DNA of 64,000 nucleotides, taken from positions 186,001 through 250,000 of the forward strand of contig NZ_BBVD01000007.1 of the NCBI RefSeq assembly GCF_000964545.1, written 5' to 3'. The DNA comes from Comamonas thiooxydans (GTDB lineage: Bacteria; Pseudomonadota; Gammaproteobacteria; Burkholderiales; Burkholderiaceae_C). Position numbers and translations under genes: made by a program. This document shows, piece by piece, positions 28,658 through 38,031 of this stretch (the stretch's first letter is position 1; each line of letters opens with the position of its first letter). The notes under the pieces were generated by a model. It was not told where the DNA came from and did no database searches. It saw nothing but the letters and a program-made list of their open reading frames with translations.

Positions 28658-29670
28658 AGGACCGTAGTCTCGGTTTTCGCTGTTTTTTCTTCGGGCTTGT
28701 GCCTGGCTGCGCTGTAATCCTTGGCGTGGTACTGAAGGCCGCTGCCCGACTCGTAATAGATACGCGTCAGCAGCTCGCCGATCAGGCCCGCTGCGATGAA
28801 CTGCATGCCCATCAGCACCAGCATGACTCCCGCCATCAAGAGGGGTCGGCCGCCAATCGATTCGCCCATGATCTTCTGTGCCAGCAGCCACAGCAGGATC
28901 AGCACGCCAGGCGTTGCCATCCACAGTCCCATGCCGCCAAAGGCATGCAGCGGACGCTGGCGAAAGCGCATGAAAAAGACAATGAAGATCAGATCCAGAA
29001 TCACCCGGAAGGTGCGATCTATGCCGTATTTGGAAACACCGCGCGTGCGTGCATGGTGACGCACCGGAATCTCCGTGATACGCGCACCGGCATCACGCGC
29101 CAGTGAGGGAATGAAGCGGTGCATCTCGCCATAGAGGCGAATGCGGTCAATGATTTCGCGGCGATAGGCCTTCAATGCACAGCCATAGTCATGCAGCTGC
29201 ACATTGGTGAATTTGGAAATCAGGCGGTTGGCCAGCACCGAGGGCAGGCGGCGCGACAGGGCCTTGTCCTGGCGGTTCTTGCGCCAGCCCGAGATCATGT
29301 CCACATCGGGGTCGTTTTCCAGACGTTCCAGCAACAGCGGAATATCGCCGGGTTCGTTTTGCAGGTCGGCATCCAGCGTGACCACATACCGGCCGCGCAC
29401 CCGGTCAAAACCGGCCTGCAAGGCACTGGACTGGCCGTAGTTGCGCACCAGACAGACGGCACGCACCCAGGGATGCTGTTCGGCCAGCTCGCGCAGACGT
29501 CTGGCACTGCCATCCGTCGACCCATCGTCCACCGCAATCAGTTCGTAGCTCAGTGACTGGGTGCGCATGGCCTCGTCAATGCGGGCCACCAGATCGGGCA
29601 GATTATCGAACTCGTTATAAACAGGAACAACGATGGAAACTTCGGGATTGGAATCGTGCACGGACGTCAT
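28654..29670 (-). CDS. Polyprenyl-phosphate glycosyltransferase, GT2 (ArnC/DPM1-like)
   Basis: A 338-residue enzyme with a cytoplasmic GT-A domain and two C-terminal membrane helices (about residues 235-260 and 270-295). Motifs are SIVVPVYNEFDNLP, AVDDGSTDGS, the D-x-D in TLDADLQNEPGD, and the HDYGCALKAYRREI region followed by RHHARTRGVSKYGI. This is the layout of enzymes that load a sugar from a nucleotide donor onto undecaprenyl phosphate (ArnC, RgtE, DPM1). The start at 29670 follows a long upstream extension that is not conserved-looking. It is the first gene of a two-gene unit with the flippase-like protein. Confidence 0.88.
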   Translation of the reverse strand: MTSVHDSNPEVSIVVPVYNEFDNLPDLVARIDEAMRTQSLSYELIAVDDGSTDGSARRLRELAEQHPWVRAVCLVRNYGQSSALQAGFDRVRGRYVVTLDADLQNEPGDIPLLLERLENDPDVDMISGWRKNRQDKALSRRLPSVLANRLISKFTNVQLHDYGCALKAYRREIIDRIRLYGEMHRFIPSLARDAGARITEIPVRHHARTRGVSKYGIDRTFRVILDLIFIVFFMRFRQRPLHAFGGMGLWMATPGVLILLWLLAQKIMGESIGGRPLLMAGVMLVLMGMQFIAAGLIGELLTRIYYESGSGLQYHAKDYSAARHKPEEKTAKTETTVL

Positions 29671-29809
29671 GCTCAATGATTTTGGATAACAGTCACCTAT
29701 ACTAACTGAATACCCTAGGTGCCATTTGCGCCAGGCCCATTGTTTGGCCTGCAAAGCCAAGCGCAATCGTAAGTGCGCACTATCAAAACATGTGCACCCG
29801 CCAAATCCT

Positions 29810-31315
29810 ATGGCATCAAACTCCTCGACTTCTATTCGCCCAGACTGGCAGCAGACCCTTTATGCCAAGCCATGGATATGGCTGGCTCTTTTAGTTTGTG
29901 CCCATATCGTTTCCCGTATCAGCATTTCAGCAGGCATGAAATGGGATGAATCCGAACAGATTCTCTGGGCCCAGCAATTGCAGCTGGGTTATGGCCCGCA
30001 GCCGCCTCTGTATACCTGGATGCAATGGGCGGTCTGTCAGCTTCTCGGCCCTTCGGTGCTGGCTCTGGCATTGCTCAAACATCTGCTGATTGCCCTGGCC
30101 TATTGCCTGGCATGGCTGGCTGGCCGGCAGTTGCTCAATCAAAAAGGTGCCTGGTGGGTTGCCGCAGGTCTGCTGCTGATGCCGCCCTTCGGCTGGGACT
30201 CGCTGCGCGACCAGACTCATACGGTGATGGTGACGGCCATGACCATGGGCTTGTGGTGGGCGGTACTGCGCCAGGTTCAAAAGCCGCAAGCCGTCAATTT
30301 TGTCTGGATCGGCCTCTTCTGCGGTCTGGGCATGCTGTCCAAATACAGCTATGCCATGCTCATTGGCGCCTTGTTCGTGGCCTCCATGACGGTGGCACAG
30401 GTCCGCTCGGCCATCTTCGCCAGGGGCTGGTGGCTGGCTCCGCTGGTGGGCTTGCTGGTGTTTGCGCCCCATGCCTTCTGGCTGGCTTCGCACTGGGGCA
30501 TGGCAACCACCGAGACCGTACAGAAGATGTCCATCTCCACCGAGGCCTCGCATCTGAAAGGTCTGGGCAATCTGCTCAAGGCCCTGCTTTCCACCCTGGG
30601 CCTGTGGCTGATTGCCGCCGTACTCAGCTATCGCTCCAGACTCTGGAAGCCCGGCACCGACGCGTCTTTGCCCAGCCAGGAATGGGCCAGGCCTTTGCTG
30701 CGCAACTACCTGCTCATCATTGCCGTCTGCCTGCTGGGCATGGTGCTGGCAGCTGATGTCACGGACTTCAAGCAGCGCTGGATGCTGCCTCTGACGGCTG
30801 TTGCACCCTTGGCCCTGTATGTCTGGCGCCCGGCACTGCTGGAACAGGGCGTGGGCCGCATGTTCACCGTCTTCGTCATCGTCTTTGCCCTGATCTTTCT
30901 GATCATGGCCACGCTGCGCCCCTGGCAGGGCGGCCGCAAGAACGATCCCGACGAGCTCAACCATCCGGTCAAGACACTGGCCCAGGAACTGCGCCAGGCC
31001 GGTTATGACGGCAAGGGCGTCATCGTCGGCTCGGACCATATGATGGCGGCCATGCTGCATTCGCAGTTCCCGCAAACCTATGCCCTGGGCTGCTCCGATG
31101 GCGCCCAGCTGAGGCAGTGCCTGTCTCAGGCCGGCGCCGATACCGCAGGCGGCCTGCTGCTGATCACACGCGCCGACAAGCCCGTCGCGGGATGGTGGGA
31201 CGGCATCTTCACCACCCAGGCAAAAACCGCGCTGCAGACACTGAGCATCCCTTTCGAGAAAATGCCTGCCAGCGCAACACCTGCGCAATACCAATATCTC
31301 TGGATTGCCCCATGA
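29810..31315 (+). CDS. GT-C glycosyltransferase family 39 protein (ArnT/Rgt-like)
   Basis: A 501-residue polytopic enzyme with about 10-12 membrane segments. The first periplasmic loop has KWDESEQILWAQQLQLGYGP followed by QPPLYTWMQW, containing the acidic pair typical of GT39/GT83 catalytic loops. The remainder (LRDQTHTVMVTAMTMG, FCGLGMLSKYSYAML) fits ArnT and the rhizobial RgtA-D galacturonosyltransferases. These use polyprenyl-phosphate sugars as donors in the periplasm to modify LPS core or lipid A. It overlaps the next gene by ATGA, giving a tight operon with the sugar-nucleotide enzymes. Confidence 0.85.
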   Translation: MASNSSTSIRPDWQQTLYAKPWIWLALLVCAHIVSRISISAGMKWDESEQILWAQQLQLGYGPQPPLYTWMQWAVCQLLGPSVLALALLKHLLIALAYCLAWLAGRQLLNQKGAWWVAAGLLLMPPFGWDSLRDQTHTVMVTAMTMGLWWAVLRQVQKPQAVNFVWIGLFCGLGMLSKYSYAMLIGALFVASMTVAQVRSAIFARGWWLAPLVGLLVFAPHAFWLASHWGMATTETVQKMSISTEASHLKGLGNLLKALLSTLGLWLIAAVLSYRSRLWKPGTDASLPSQEWARPLLRNYLLIIAVCLLGMVLAADVTDFKQRWMLPLTAVAPLALYVWRPALLEQGVGRMFTVFVIVFALIFLIMATLRPWQGGRKNDPDELNHPVKTLAQELRQAGYDGKGVIVGSDHMMAAMLHSQFPQTYALGCSDGAQLRQCLSQAGADTAGGLLLITRADKPVAGWWDGIFTTQAKTALQTLSIPFEKMPASATPAQYQYLWIAP

Positions 31316-32322
31316 ATCCTGTCCTGATCACCGGCTGTGCCGGCTTTATCGGCATGCATTGCGCCAAGCGACTGCTTGAGCAAGGTGTGGCCGTGGTTGG
31401 CATCGACAACCTCAACAGCTACTACGATGTGGCGCTCAAGCATGCCCGCCTCGCCGAGTTGCGCCCACACGCCCACTTCCGCTTTGTGGAACTCGATCTG
31501 GCGGATCGGCAAGGCATGGCCGACCTGTTTGCCGAGGTAGCCCCCAGCAAAGTTCTGCACCTGGCCGCGCAAGCCGGTGTGCGCTACTCCATCGATCAGC
31601 CCGACGACTATACCGACTCGAATCTGCTGGGCTTTGGCAATGTCCTGCAAGGCTGCCGCAAGCACCAGGTCGAGCATCTGGTCTATGCCAGCAGCTCCAG
31701 CGTCTATGGCGGCAACACCAGGATGCCGTTTGCCGAAAGCGACGCGGTGGACCACCCCATCAGCTACTACGCAGCCACCAAGAAGGCCAATGAGCTGATG
31801 GCCCATAGCTATGCGCACCTGTACGGCATTCCCACCACAGGCCTGCGCTTCTTCACGGTGTACGGCCCCTGGGGCCGCCCCGACATGGCCTTGTTCAAGT
31901 TCACCAAGGCCATGCTGGCGGGCGAGAGCATCGATGTCTATGGCGAAGGCAAGCTGGTGCGCGACTTCACCTATATCGACGATATCGTCGAAGGCATCAT
32001 GCGCGTTCTGGACAAGCCCGCCACGCCCGACGCTGGCTATGACAGCCAGAACCCCAACCCCGGCACCAGCACCGCGCCCTATCGCATCTTCAATATCGGC
32101 AACAACTCGCCCACCGTGCTGATGGACTACATCGCGGCACTGGAGGGCGCCCTGCAAATTACCGCCCGCAAGCAAATGCTCCCCATACAGCCCGGCGACA
32201 TGCACAGCACCTCGGCCGACACACGTGCCCTGCAAGCCTGGGTCGGCTTCTCGCCAGCCATGCCCGTGGCCACGGGCGTGCAGCATTTTGTGGATTGGTA
32301 TCGCTCTTTTTATCGCGTATGA
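31312..32322 (+). CDS. UDP-glucuronate 4-epimerase-type NAD-dependent epimerase
   Basis: A 336-residue short-chain dehydrogenase/reductase. It has the NAD motif GCAGFIG (8-14), IDNLNSYYDVALK, the catalytic S-Y153-x3-K157 in SYYAATKKANELMAHSYAHL, and LRFFTVYGPWGRPDMA, which is characteristic of UDP-glucuronate 4-epimerases (GAE). The product would be UDP-galacturonate. Both its start and stop overlap neighbours by ATGA, so it is translationally coupled to the GT-C gene and to UDP-glucose dehydrogenase, which makes its substrate. Confidence 0.9.
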   Translation: MNPVLITGCAGFIGMHCAKRLLEQGVAVVGIDNLNSYYDVALKHARLAELRPHAHFRFVELDLADRQGMADLFAEVAPSKVLHLAAQAGVRYSIDQPDDYTDSNLLGFGNVLQGCRKHQVEHLVYASSSSVYGGNTRMPFAESDAVDHPISYYAATKKANELMAHSYAHLYGIPTTGLRFFTVYGPWGRPDMALFKFTKAMLAGESIDVYGEGKLVRDFTYIDDIVEGIMRVLDKPATPDAGYDSQNPNPGTSTAPYRIFNIGNNSPTVLMDYIAALEGALQITARKQMLPIQPGDMHSTSADTRALQAWVGFSPAMPVATGVQHFVDWYRSFYRV

Positions 32323-33656
32323 AAGTTACTGTCTTTGGTACCGGCTATGTCGGTCTTGTGCAAGGTGCCGTGCTGGCCGATGTCGGCCACCAGGTGCTTT
32401 GCGTGGATGTGGATGAGAAGAAAGTCGCGGCACTCAAGGCTGGCCAGATTCCCATCCATGAACCAGGCCTCGATGCACTCGTCATCAACAACCAGCAACT
32501 GGGTCGTTTGCAGTTCACCACCAATGCCGCCGAAGGCGTGGCGCACAGCGAGCTGATCTTTCTGGCCGTGGGCACGCCGCCCGACGAAGACGGCAGCGCC
32601 GACCTGCAATATGTGCTGGCCGTGGCCCGCACCATCGCCCAGCACATGGACGGACCGCGCATCGTCATCAACAAATCGACCGTGCCCGTGGGCACGGCGG
32701 ACAAGGTCTCGGCCGTGATTGCCGAAGGCCTTGCGCAGCGCAATCTGCAGCACCCTTTCGATGTGGTGTCGAACCCCGAGTTTCTCAAGGAAGGCGCGGC
32801 AGTGGGCGATTGCCAGCGCCCGGACCGCATCATCATAGGCACCGGCAACCCGGCTTCCGAAGCCAAGCTGCGCGAGCTCTACGCTCCCTTCAACCGCAAT
32901 CGCGACAAGATCGTGATGATGGATGTCCGAAGCGCCGAGCTGACCAAATATGCGGCCAATGCCATGCTGGCGACCAAGATCAGCTTCATGAACGAGATTG
33001 CCAACCTGGCGGAAAAGCTGGGTGCCAACGTGGAGGCCGTGCGCCGCGGCATTGGCAGTGACCCGCGCATCGGCTACCACTTCATCTACCCGGGCGTGGG
33101 CTATGGCGGCAGCTGCTTTCCCAAGGACGTGAAGGCGCTGATCCACACAGCCAGGGAGGTCAAGTTCGAGCCTCTGCTGCTCAATGCCGTAGAGGACCGC
33201 AACCATGCCCAGCGCAATGTGCTGTTCGAGCGCATCAGCGCCTTCTACAGCGGCCAGCTTGAGGGCAAGACCATCGCCGTCTGGGGCCTGGCTTTCAAGC
33301 CCAATACCGACGATATGCGCGAAGCGCCCAGCCGCAATCTTCTGGAGTCGCTCTGGGCCGCCGGTGCCAAGGTGAAAGCCTACGATCCCGTTGCCATGAA
33401 GGAAGCCCGTCGCATCTACGGCGAGCGTGCCGACCTGGAGCTGGTGGACAGCCCCCTGGCTGCCGTGCAGGATGCAGACAGTCTGGCCATCGTGACCGAA
33501 TGGCAGATCTTCCGTGCGCCGGACTTCGACCTGCTGGCCACAACACTGAACGACAGAATGATTTTTGACGGCCGCAACCTCTACGAGCCTGCCCTGCCTG
33601 CCAGCCATGGCCTGGGCTATGTCTCCATAGGCCGCCCCGCCCAGCAGCCGCGCTGA
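32319..33656 (+). CDS. ugd: UDP-glucose 6-dehydrogenase
   Basis: Oxidises UDP-glucose to UDP-glucuronate with two NAD+. The 445 residues include the N-terminal GTGYVGLV dinucleotide motif, STVPVGT, NPEFLKEGAAVGDCQRPDRI, the catalytic cysteine in GYGGSCFPKD (Cys266) and the C-terminal AFKPNTDDMREAPS. Length and motifs are standard. The ATG overlaps the epimerase stop (ATGA). A strong terminator ends the operon. Product use by the epimerase next door is the simplest reading. Confidence 0.95.
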   Translation: MKVTVFGTGYVGLVQGAVLADVGHQVLCVDVDEKKVAALKAGQIPIHEPGLDALVINNQQLGRLQFTTNAAEGVAHSELIFLAVGTPPDEDGSADLQYVLAVARTIAQHMDGPRIVINKSTVPVGTADKVSAVIAEGLAQRNLQHPFDVVSNPEFLKEGAAVGDCQRPDRIIIGTGNPASEAKLRELYAPFNRNRDKIVMMDVRSAELTKYAANAMLATKISFMNEIANLAEKLGANVEAVRRGIGSDPRIGYHFIYPGVGYGGSCFPKDVKALIHTAREVKFEPLLLNAVEDRNHAQRNVLFERISAFYSGQLEGKTIAVWGLAFKPNTDDMREAPSRNLLESLWAAGAKVKAYDPVAMKEARRIYGERADLELVDSPLAAVQDADSLAIVTEWQIFRAPDFDLLATTLNDRMIFDGRNLYEPALPASHGLGYVSIGRPAQQPR

Positions 33657-33660
33657 AACA

Positions 33661-33697
33661 AAAAGCCCCGCAGGCAGAAACCTGCGGGGCTTTTTTC
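33661..33697. terminator. Bidirectional terminator between ugd and the histidine kinase gene
   Basis: AAAAGCCCCGCAGG and CCTGCGGGGCTTTT form a perfect 14-bp stem around CAGAAA, with T-runs in both directions. It ends the convergent ugd and two-component transcripts. Confidence 0.92.
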
Positions 33698-33708
33698 CGG
33701 GCAGCGGC

Positions 33709-34929
33709 TCAGGACAGCGGCAGGCAGATCACAAAGCTCGCACCGCTATGGCCGTCTTTGCGTGCCTCGCAGTGCACCGTGCCACCATGCCGCTCGGCGA
33801 TCGAGCGCACCAGCGACAGGCCCAGGCCCACGCCGCCGGAGCGCTCGCTGGCCCCGGGCAGGCGATAGAACTTCTCGAAGATACGCTCGCGCTGCGCCTT
33901 GGGAACCCCGGGGCCGTGATCCTCGACACGGATCAACGCCATGCCATCCTGTTTGGACAGGGACAGAGTGATCTCGCCCTCGCTGTAGCGGCGCGCATTC
34001 TCCAGCAGATTGCGCACGGCACGGCGCAGCAGTTTCGCGATCCCCTGCACCTCAAGCGGACCATCGGTCTGCATCTCCAGATCGGCATCGATGCGCGCGC
34101 ATTCCTCGGCCGCCAGACCGATCAGATCGACCGACTCCACCGTGCCCACATCGACCTCGCTGGAGTCCAGGCGGCTGGCCAGCAGGATCTCGTCGACCAG
34201 TTGGTCAAGCTCGCCAATATTGCGCTGGATCTCGGCCTTGGCGCGTGCGCTGGCCGGGTCGTCACCCATGAACTCCAGGCCCATGCGGATGCGCGTCAAC
34301 GGCGAGCGCAGTTCATGCGAGGCGTTGGCCAACAGAGATTTGTGAGACGTCATCAAGGTCTCTATGCGCGCCGCAGCAGCGTTGAACTGGTGCGCCAGAT
34401 CCGCCACCTCATCGTGACCATGCTCGGGGACACGCACCGACAGATCGCCCTCGCCAAAGCGCTTGACGCCGCGCTGCAGGTTTTCCAGACGCTTGAGCAG
34501 ACGGCGAATGATGGGGAACACACCCACAACCACCGCCACGCCGACCAGGCCCAGCATCCACAGAAAGCCGAACGGCGGCCGCAGCCAGAAGGCGACGGCA
34601 CCGTCACGCGGAGGAGGGCGGCCCTCACGCCACTCGCGTGGCGCCATCCATAGCTCATAGACCTGCCCGTCTCTGGCGGCAATTTCAAAACGCACGCCAT
34701 CCACGGGCGAGCCGGAGATGCGGTTGCCACGCCCCTCCACCAGCACCTCGCCCTCAGGGCCCTTGAGCACCATCTCGCGCGAGGGAGGCGTGGTGCTGTT
34801 CTGGGCGCGCTGCTCTTCGGCAATATTCCAGGCCCAGGCCACGCACAGCGTGAGCACGGCCACGCCGACCACCACGGCCAGCCAGATGCGCAGATAGAGG
34901 CGCTGGGAGAAGATGTGCAGCAGCTTCAT
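33709..34929 (-). CDS. Sensor histidine kinase (EnvZ/CpxA/RstB type)
   Basis: A 406-residue membrane sensor. It has a first membrane helix at 13-35, a periplasmic region of ~85 residues, a second helix at 120-143, a HAMP domain (to ~195), the dimerisation/phosphoacceptor helix with His205 in NASHELRSPLTRIRMGLEF, and an ATPase domain with NLLENARRYS, EDHGPGVP and GGVGLGLSLV. The signal is unknown. The gene follows the regulator with a one-base TGATG overlap. Location next to glycan genes and an AmpG-like permease is suggestive of envelope sensing, but that is inference. Confidence 0.92.
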   Translation of the reverse strand: MKLLHIFSQRLYLRIWLAVVVGVAVLTLCVAWAWNIAEEQRAQNSTTPPSREMVLKGPEGEVLVEGRGNRISGSPVDGVRFEIAARDGQVYELWMAPREWREGRPPPRDGAVAFWLRPPFGFLWMLGLVGVAVVVGVFPIIRRLLKRLENLQRGVKRFGEGDLSVRVPEHGHDEVADLAHQFNAAAARIETLMTSHKSLLANASHELRSPLTRIRMGLEFMGDDPASARAKAEIQRNIGELDQLVDEILLASRLDSSEVDVGTVESVDLIGLAAEECARIDADLEMQTDGPLEVQGIAKLLRRAVRNLLENARRYSEGEITLSLSKQDGMALIRVEDHGPGVPKAQRERIFEKFYRLPGASERSGGVGLGLSLVRSIAERHGGTVHCEARKDGHSGASFVICLPLS

Positions 34930-35678
34930 CAGTCTTGCTGCTTGGCAAAGACATAGCCCACGCCGCGCACCGTGAGAATGCGCTTGGGAGCCTTGGGGTC
35001 GGCCTCGATGGCGGCGCGGATGCGGCCCATGTGCACGTCGATGGAGCGGTCGAAGGCCTCCAGTTCGCGGCCGCGCACGGCTTCCATGATCTGGTCGCGC
35101 GTCAGAACGCGACCGGCGCGCTCGGCCAGTGCCACGAGCAGGTCGAACTGGTAGGAAGTGAGATCGGCCTGCTGCTCGCCCACCGACACGGTGCGGGCAT
35201 CACGATCGATTTCCAGGCTGCCGAAGCGCATGACGGCATTGGCGGGGGCCGCCTGGCTCTCGCTGCCTTTACGGCGCAGGATGGCGCGAATGCGGGCCAG
35301 CAGCTCGCGCGGCTCGAAAGGCTTGGGCAGATAGTCGTCGGCGCCCAGCTCCAGACCGATGATGCGGTCCATGGGATCACCCTTGGCGGTCAGCATCAGC
35401 ACCGGAACCTGTGCGGGGGCACCAGGCATAGAACGTATGCGGCGGCAGACTTCAAGGCCGTCCATATCGGGCAGCATCAGGTCCAGGATCACCAGATCGG
35501 GCAGCTCGACCGAGCCGCCATCGCCGGGCTGCAGCTGTTCCAGGCCGCTTTTGCCGTCAGCCATATGGGTCACTTCCAGGCCGTTATTGCCCAGGTAATC
35601 GCTCACCATTTGCGCCAGGCGAACGTCGTCCTCAATCATCAGAAGTTGGTGCGTGCTCATAGGGGGCAGTGTAGTCAT
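34929..35678 (-). CDS. OmpR-family response regulator
   Basis: A 249-residue regulator with a receiver domain (acidic pair EDD at 16-18, phospho-acceptor Asp66 in LVILDLMLPDMDG, and the LPKPFEP lysine) and a C-terminal winged-helix domain ending DVHMGRIRAAIEADPKAPKR followed by ILTVRGVGYVF. The ATG at 35678 has GAGG seven bases upstream; the ATG 18 bases later does not. Its stop overlaps the kinase start by one base. Targets are not known. Confidence 0.93.
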   Translation of the reverse strand: MTTLPPMSTHQLLMIEDDVRLAQMVSDYLGNNGLEVTHMADGKSGLEQLQPGDGGSVELPDLVILDLMLPDMDGLEVCRRIRSMPGAPAQVPVLMLTAKGDPMDRIIGLELGADDYLPKPFEPRELLARIRAILRRKGSESQAAPANAVMRFGSLEIDRDARTVSVGEQQADLTSYQFDLLVALAERAGRVLTRDQIMEAVRGRELEAFDRSIDVHMGRIRAAIEADPKAPKRILTVRGVGYVFAKQQD

Positions 35679-35775
35679 GCTCGCGCCTCGGTATTTCTTC
35701 AAGACGCCATGCTGCAGCACGCAGGTGACCTGCTCTTGTCTGGTGCGTAAAGTTGGGTAAACGCCGAGTCGCTCA

Positions 35776-35816
35776 AAAACAATAGCTGTCAGTGCTTGTT
35801 CATCAAGCGTCAGAGC
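35776..35816. repeat. Half copy of intergenic repeat family B
   Basis: CTCAAAAACAATAGCTGTCA then GTGCTTGTTCATCAAGCG, the same motif as at 1.06 kb. It lies in the gap between the response regulator and the AmpG-like gene and slightly overlaps the permease stop. Confidence 0.6.
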
Positions 35817-37161
35817 CAATTTTTACTCTGGATGCCAGGAAAATCAGCAGCAGCACGGGGAAGCCCATCAACGCCGTGGTGTGGAAAAACGCCTCGTAAC
35901 CATAAGCATCGACAAACGCCCCCGAGAAACCCGCCAGCCACTTGGGGGCCAGCAGCATCATCGAACTGAACAGCGCATATTGCGTGGCCGAGTACTGCAC
36001 GTTGGTCAGGCCCGAGAGATAGGCGATGAAGGCCGCCGAGGCGATTCCCCCGGCGAGATTGTCGGCGCTGACCACCCAGACCAGCGCCGAGACATCGTGG
36101 CCGCGCGTAGCCAGCCAGGCAAACAGAATATTGGTGCAGGCCGACAGCACCGCGCCCAGCATCAGCACGCGCATCACGCCCCAGCGCACCGCCATGGTGC
36201 CGCCCACAAAGCCACCCAGCAGCGTCATGATGACGCCGAACACCTTGGTCACGGCAGCCACCTCTTCCTTGGTATAGCCCATGTCCACATAGAACGGATT
36301 GGCCATGATGCCCATGACCACGTCGCTCACGCGATACAGGCCGATCAGCGCCAGCAGCAGCAACGCCTGCCAGCGGTAGCGGCCTATGAAGTCGGCAAAC
36401 GGAGCGATCAGCGCGCCCTTGATCCACTCGGCCGCATTGCGTGCCGGTGCCATGGGACGGGCTTCAGGCTCGGGCGATAGCAGCACCGTGATCATGCCCA
36501 CCAGCATGCTCGCCGCCATTGCCGTATAGGCCACATGCCAGGCCTGCACCATATAGCCCTGCACATCACCTTGAACCTGGGCCGCCACCCACAGCACGCC
36601 GGCGCCAGCCCAGATCATGGCCAGGCGATAGCCGGTCTGGTAGGTGGCCGCCAGAGCCGCCTGATCGTCGACCTTGGCGGACTCGATGCGATAGGCATCC
36701 AGCGCGATATCCTGCGTAGCCGAGCCGAAAGCCACCAGCACCGCGCACAGCACCAGCGGCTGCAGGGATTGCTTGGGGTCCATGAAGGACATACCGAGCA
36801 GGCCCGCCACGATCAGCAGCTGCGAAAACAACAGCCAACTGCGGCGACGCCCCAGCATGCGCGTCAGTGCCGGCAAGGGCAAACGGTCCACCAGCGGAGA
36901 CCACACCCATTTGAAGGCATAGGCCAGACCCACCCAACTCAGGAAGCCGATCGTCGTGCGATCGATATCGGCCTCGCGCAGCCAGAAGCTCAAGGTGCCC
37001 AGCACCAGCAACAGCGGCAGGCCGGCCGAAAAACCCAAAGCCAGCATGCGCAAGCTGGTGGGCTGGGCATAGACCTTGAAGGCCTGGCTCCAGCTGCGCT
37101 TGGGCTTGATGACGACATCTGCGGAGGAGGGGTTGCGACTTGTTTGGGACGACTCGGTCAT
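35803..37161 (-). CDS. ampG: AmpG-family permease (MFS)
   Basis: A 452-residue major facilitator with about 12-14 hydrophobic segments. The N-terminal part is AmpG-like: LALGFSAGLPLLLVLGTLSF then WLREADIDRTTIGFLSWVGL, with KWVWSPLVDRLPLP and SATQDIALDAYRIE. AmpG imports anhydro-muropeptides from the periplasm for cell-wall recycling. The start is the ATG at 37161 after AGAGAA; longer frames upstream run into the divergent AraC promoter region. No ampC or other recycling gene is nearby. Confidence 0.85.
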   Translation of the reverse strand: MTESSQTSRNPSSADVVIKPKRSWSQAFKVYAQPTSLRMLALGFSAGLPLLLVLGTLSFWLREADIDRTTIGFLSWVGLAYAFKWVWSPLVDRLPLPALTRMLGRRRSWLLFSQLLIVAGLLGMSFMDPKQSLQPLVLCAVLVAFGSATQDIALDAYRIESAKVDDQAALAATYQTGYRLAMIWAGAGVLWVAAQVQGDVQGYMVQAWHVAYTAMAASMLVGMITVLLSPEPEARPMAPARNAAEWIKGALIAPFADFIGRYRWQALLLLALIGLYRVSDVVMGIMANPFYVDMGYTKEEVAAVTKVFGVIMTLLGGFVGGTMAVRWGVMRVLMLGAVLSACTNILFAWLATRGHDVSALVWVVSADNLAGGIASAAFIAYLSGLTNVQYSATQYALFSSMMLLAPKWLAGFSGAFVDAYGYEAFFHTTALMGFPVLLLIFLASRVKIGSDA

Positions 37162-37267
37162 GGTCTGGTTCTCTGAGGCAGAGGGCATTATCGGTTGCCC
37201 ACGCCAGTCGCCGGGCGCTACCATTGGCCGGATCACCGTCTCTTTCTGTAAGCAAGCAAGATTAGCC

Positions 37268-37963
37268 ATGAGCCGTGACACCGCATCCCCGCACCCCGTG
37301 CTTGACCAGGCACAGGCATCGGTGCGCAGCTACAGCGGCGAGCATCAGGCCCATGCCCATGACCATGCCCAGATTCTGTTTGCGCTGCAGGGCCGCATGG
37401 AGCTGGAGGTGGGTGGCAGGCCCAGCTTTGTGGACAGCGCCTGCGGCATGGTCATTCCCGCAGGTACCGGCCACGGCTATCTGGCAGCACCGCAAACCCA
37501 GGTGCTGGTGATCGATGCGCCCATGATCCAGGGGCTGGACAAGCTGCGCCGCTTTGCCGTGCCCCCGGCGTTGCGCTTTCCCCAATCAAGCCTGTCAGCT
37601 GCCGCGCAGATGGCTCTGGTGCTGCAGGCTCCCACCTTGCTGCAACGTCGCGGCATGGATCTGCTGTGGCTGCAGCGCCAAGTGCAGGCGGCTTTGCATG
37701 AAAGCTGGCCCACGGCCCGGCTGGCGGACCTGGTGCATCTGAGCGTGGCCCAGTTCCATGCCCGTTTCGTGGAGTTGACGGATCGCACGCCGCAGGACTG
37801 GCTTCGCGGCCTGCGTCTGGACGCTGCCGTGCTGCAGCTCAGAAAGGGGGCGGCACTCGAAGCGACCGCACTGCGCTGCGGCTACGCATCGGCCAGCGCC
37901 CTGGCCTATGCATTGCGGCGCGAGCGCGGCCTGACATCGCGCCAGTTGCGTGAGCGCCGCTGA
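37268..37963 (+). CDS. AraC-family transcriptional regulator
   Basis: A 231-residue regulator. The N-terminal cupin-like part has HAHDHAQILFALQGRMELEV then GMVIPAGTGHGYLA, and the C-terminal AraC domain (about 135-231) has two helix-turn-helices with AQFHARFVELTDRTPQDWLR and CGYASASALAYALRRERG. It is shorter than typical 270-300-residue members. It is divergent from the AmpG-like gene and lies 68 bases before an EamA exporter, its likeliest target. Confidence 0.88.
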   Translation: MSRDTASPHPVLDQAQASVRSYSGEHQAHAHDHAQILFALQGRMELEVGGRPSFVDSACGMVIPAGTGHGYLAAPQTQVLVIDAPMIQGLDKLRRFAVPPALRFPQSSLSAAAQMALVLQAPTLLQRRGMDLLWLQRQVQAALHESWPTARLADLVHLSVAQFHARFVELTDRTPQDWLRGLRLDAAVLQLRKGAALEATALRCGYASASALAYALRRERGLTSRQLRERR

Positions 37964-38031
37964 GCCTCCCCTCGCACTTCAAGCGTTTCTCGACAGATGG
38001 GCGGCCCGGGCCCGCGCATGATGGCTCACTC

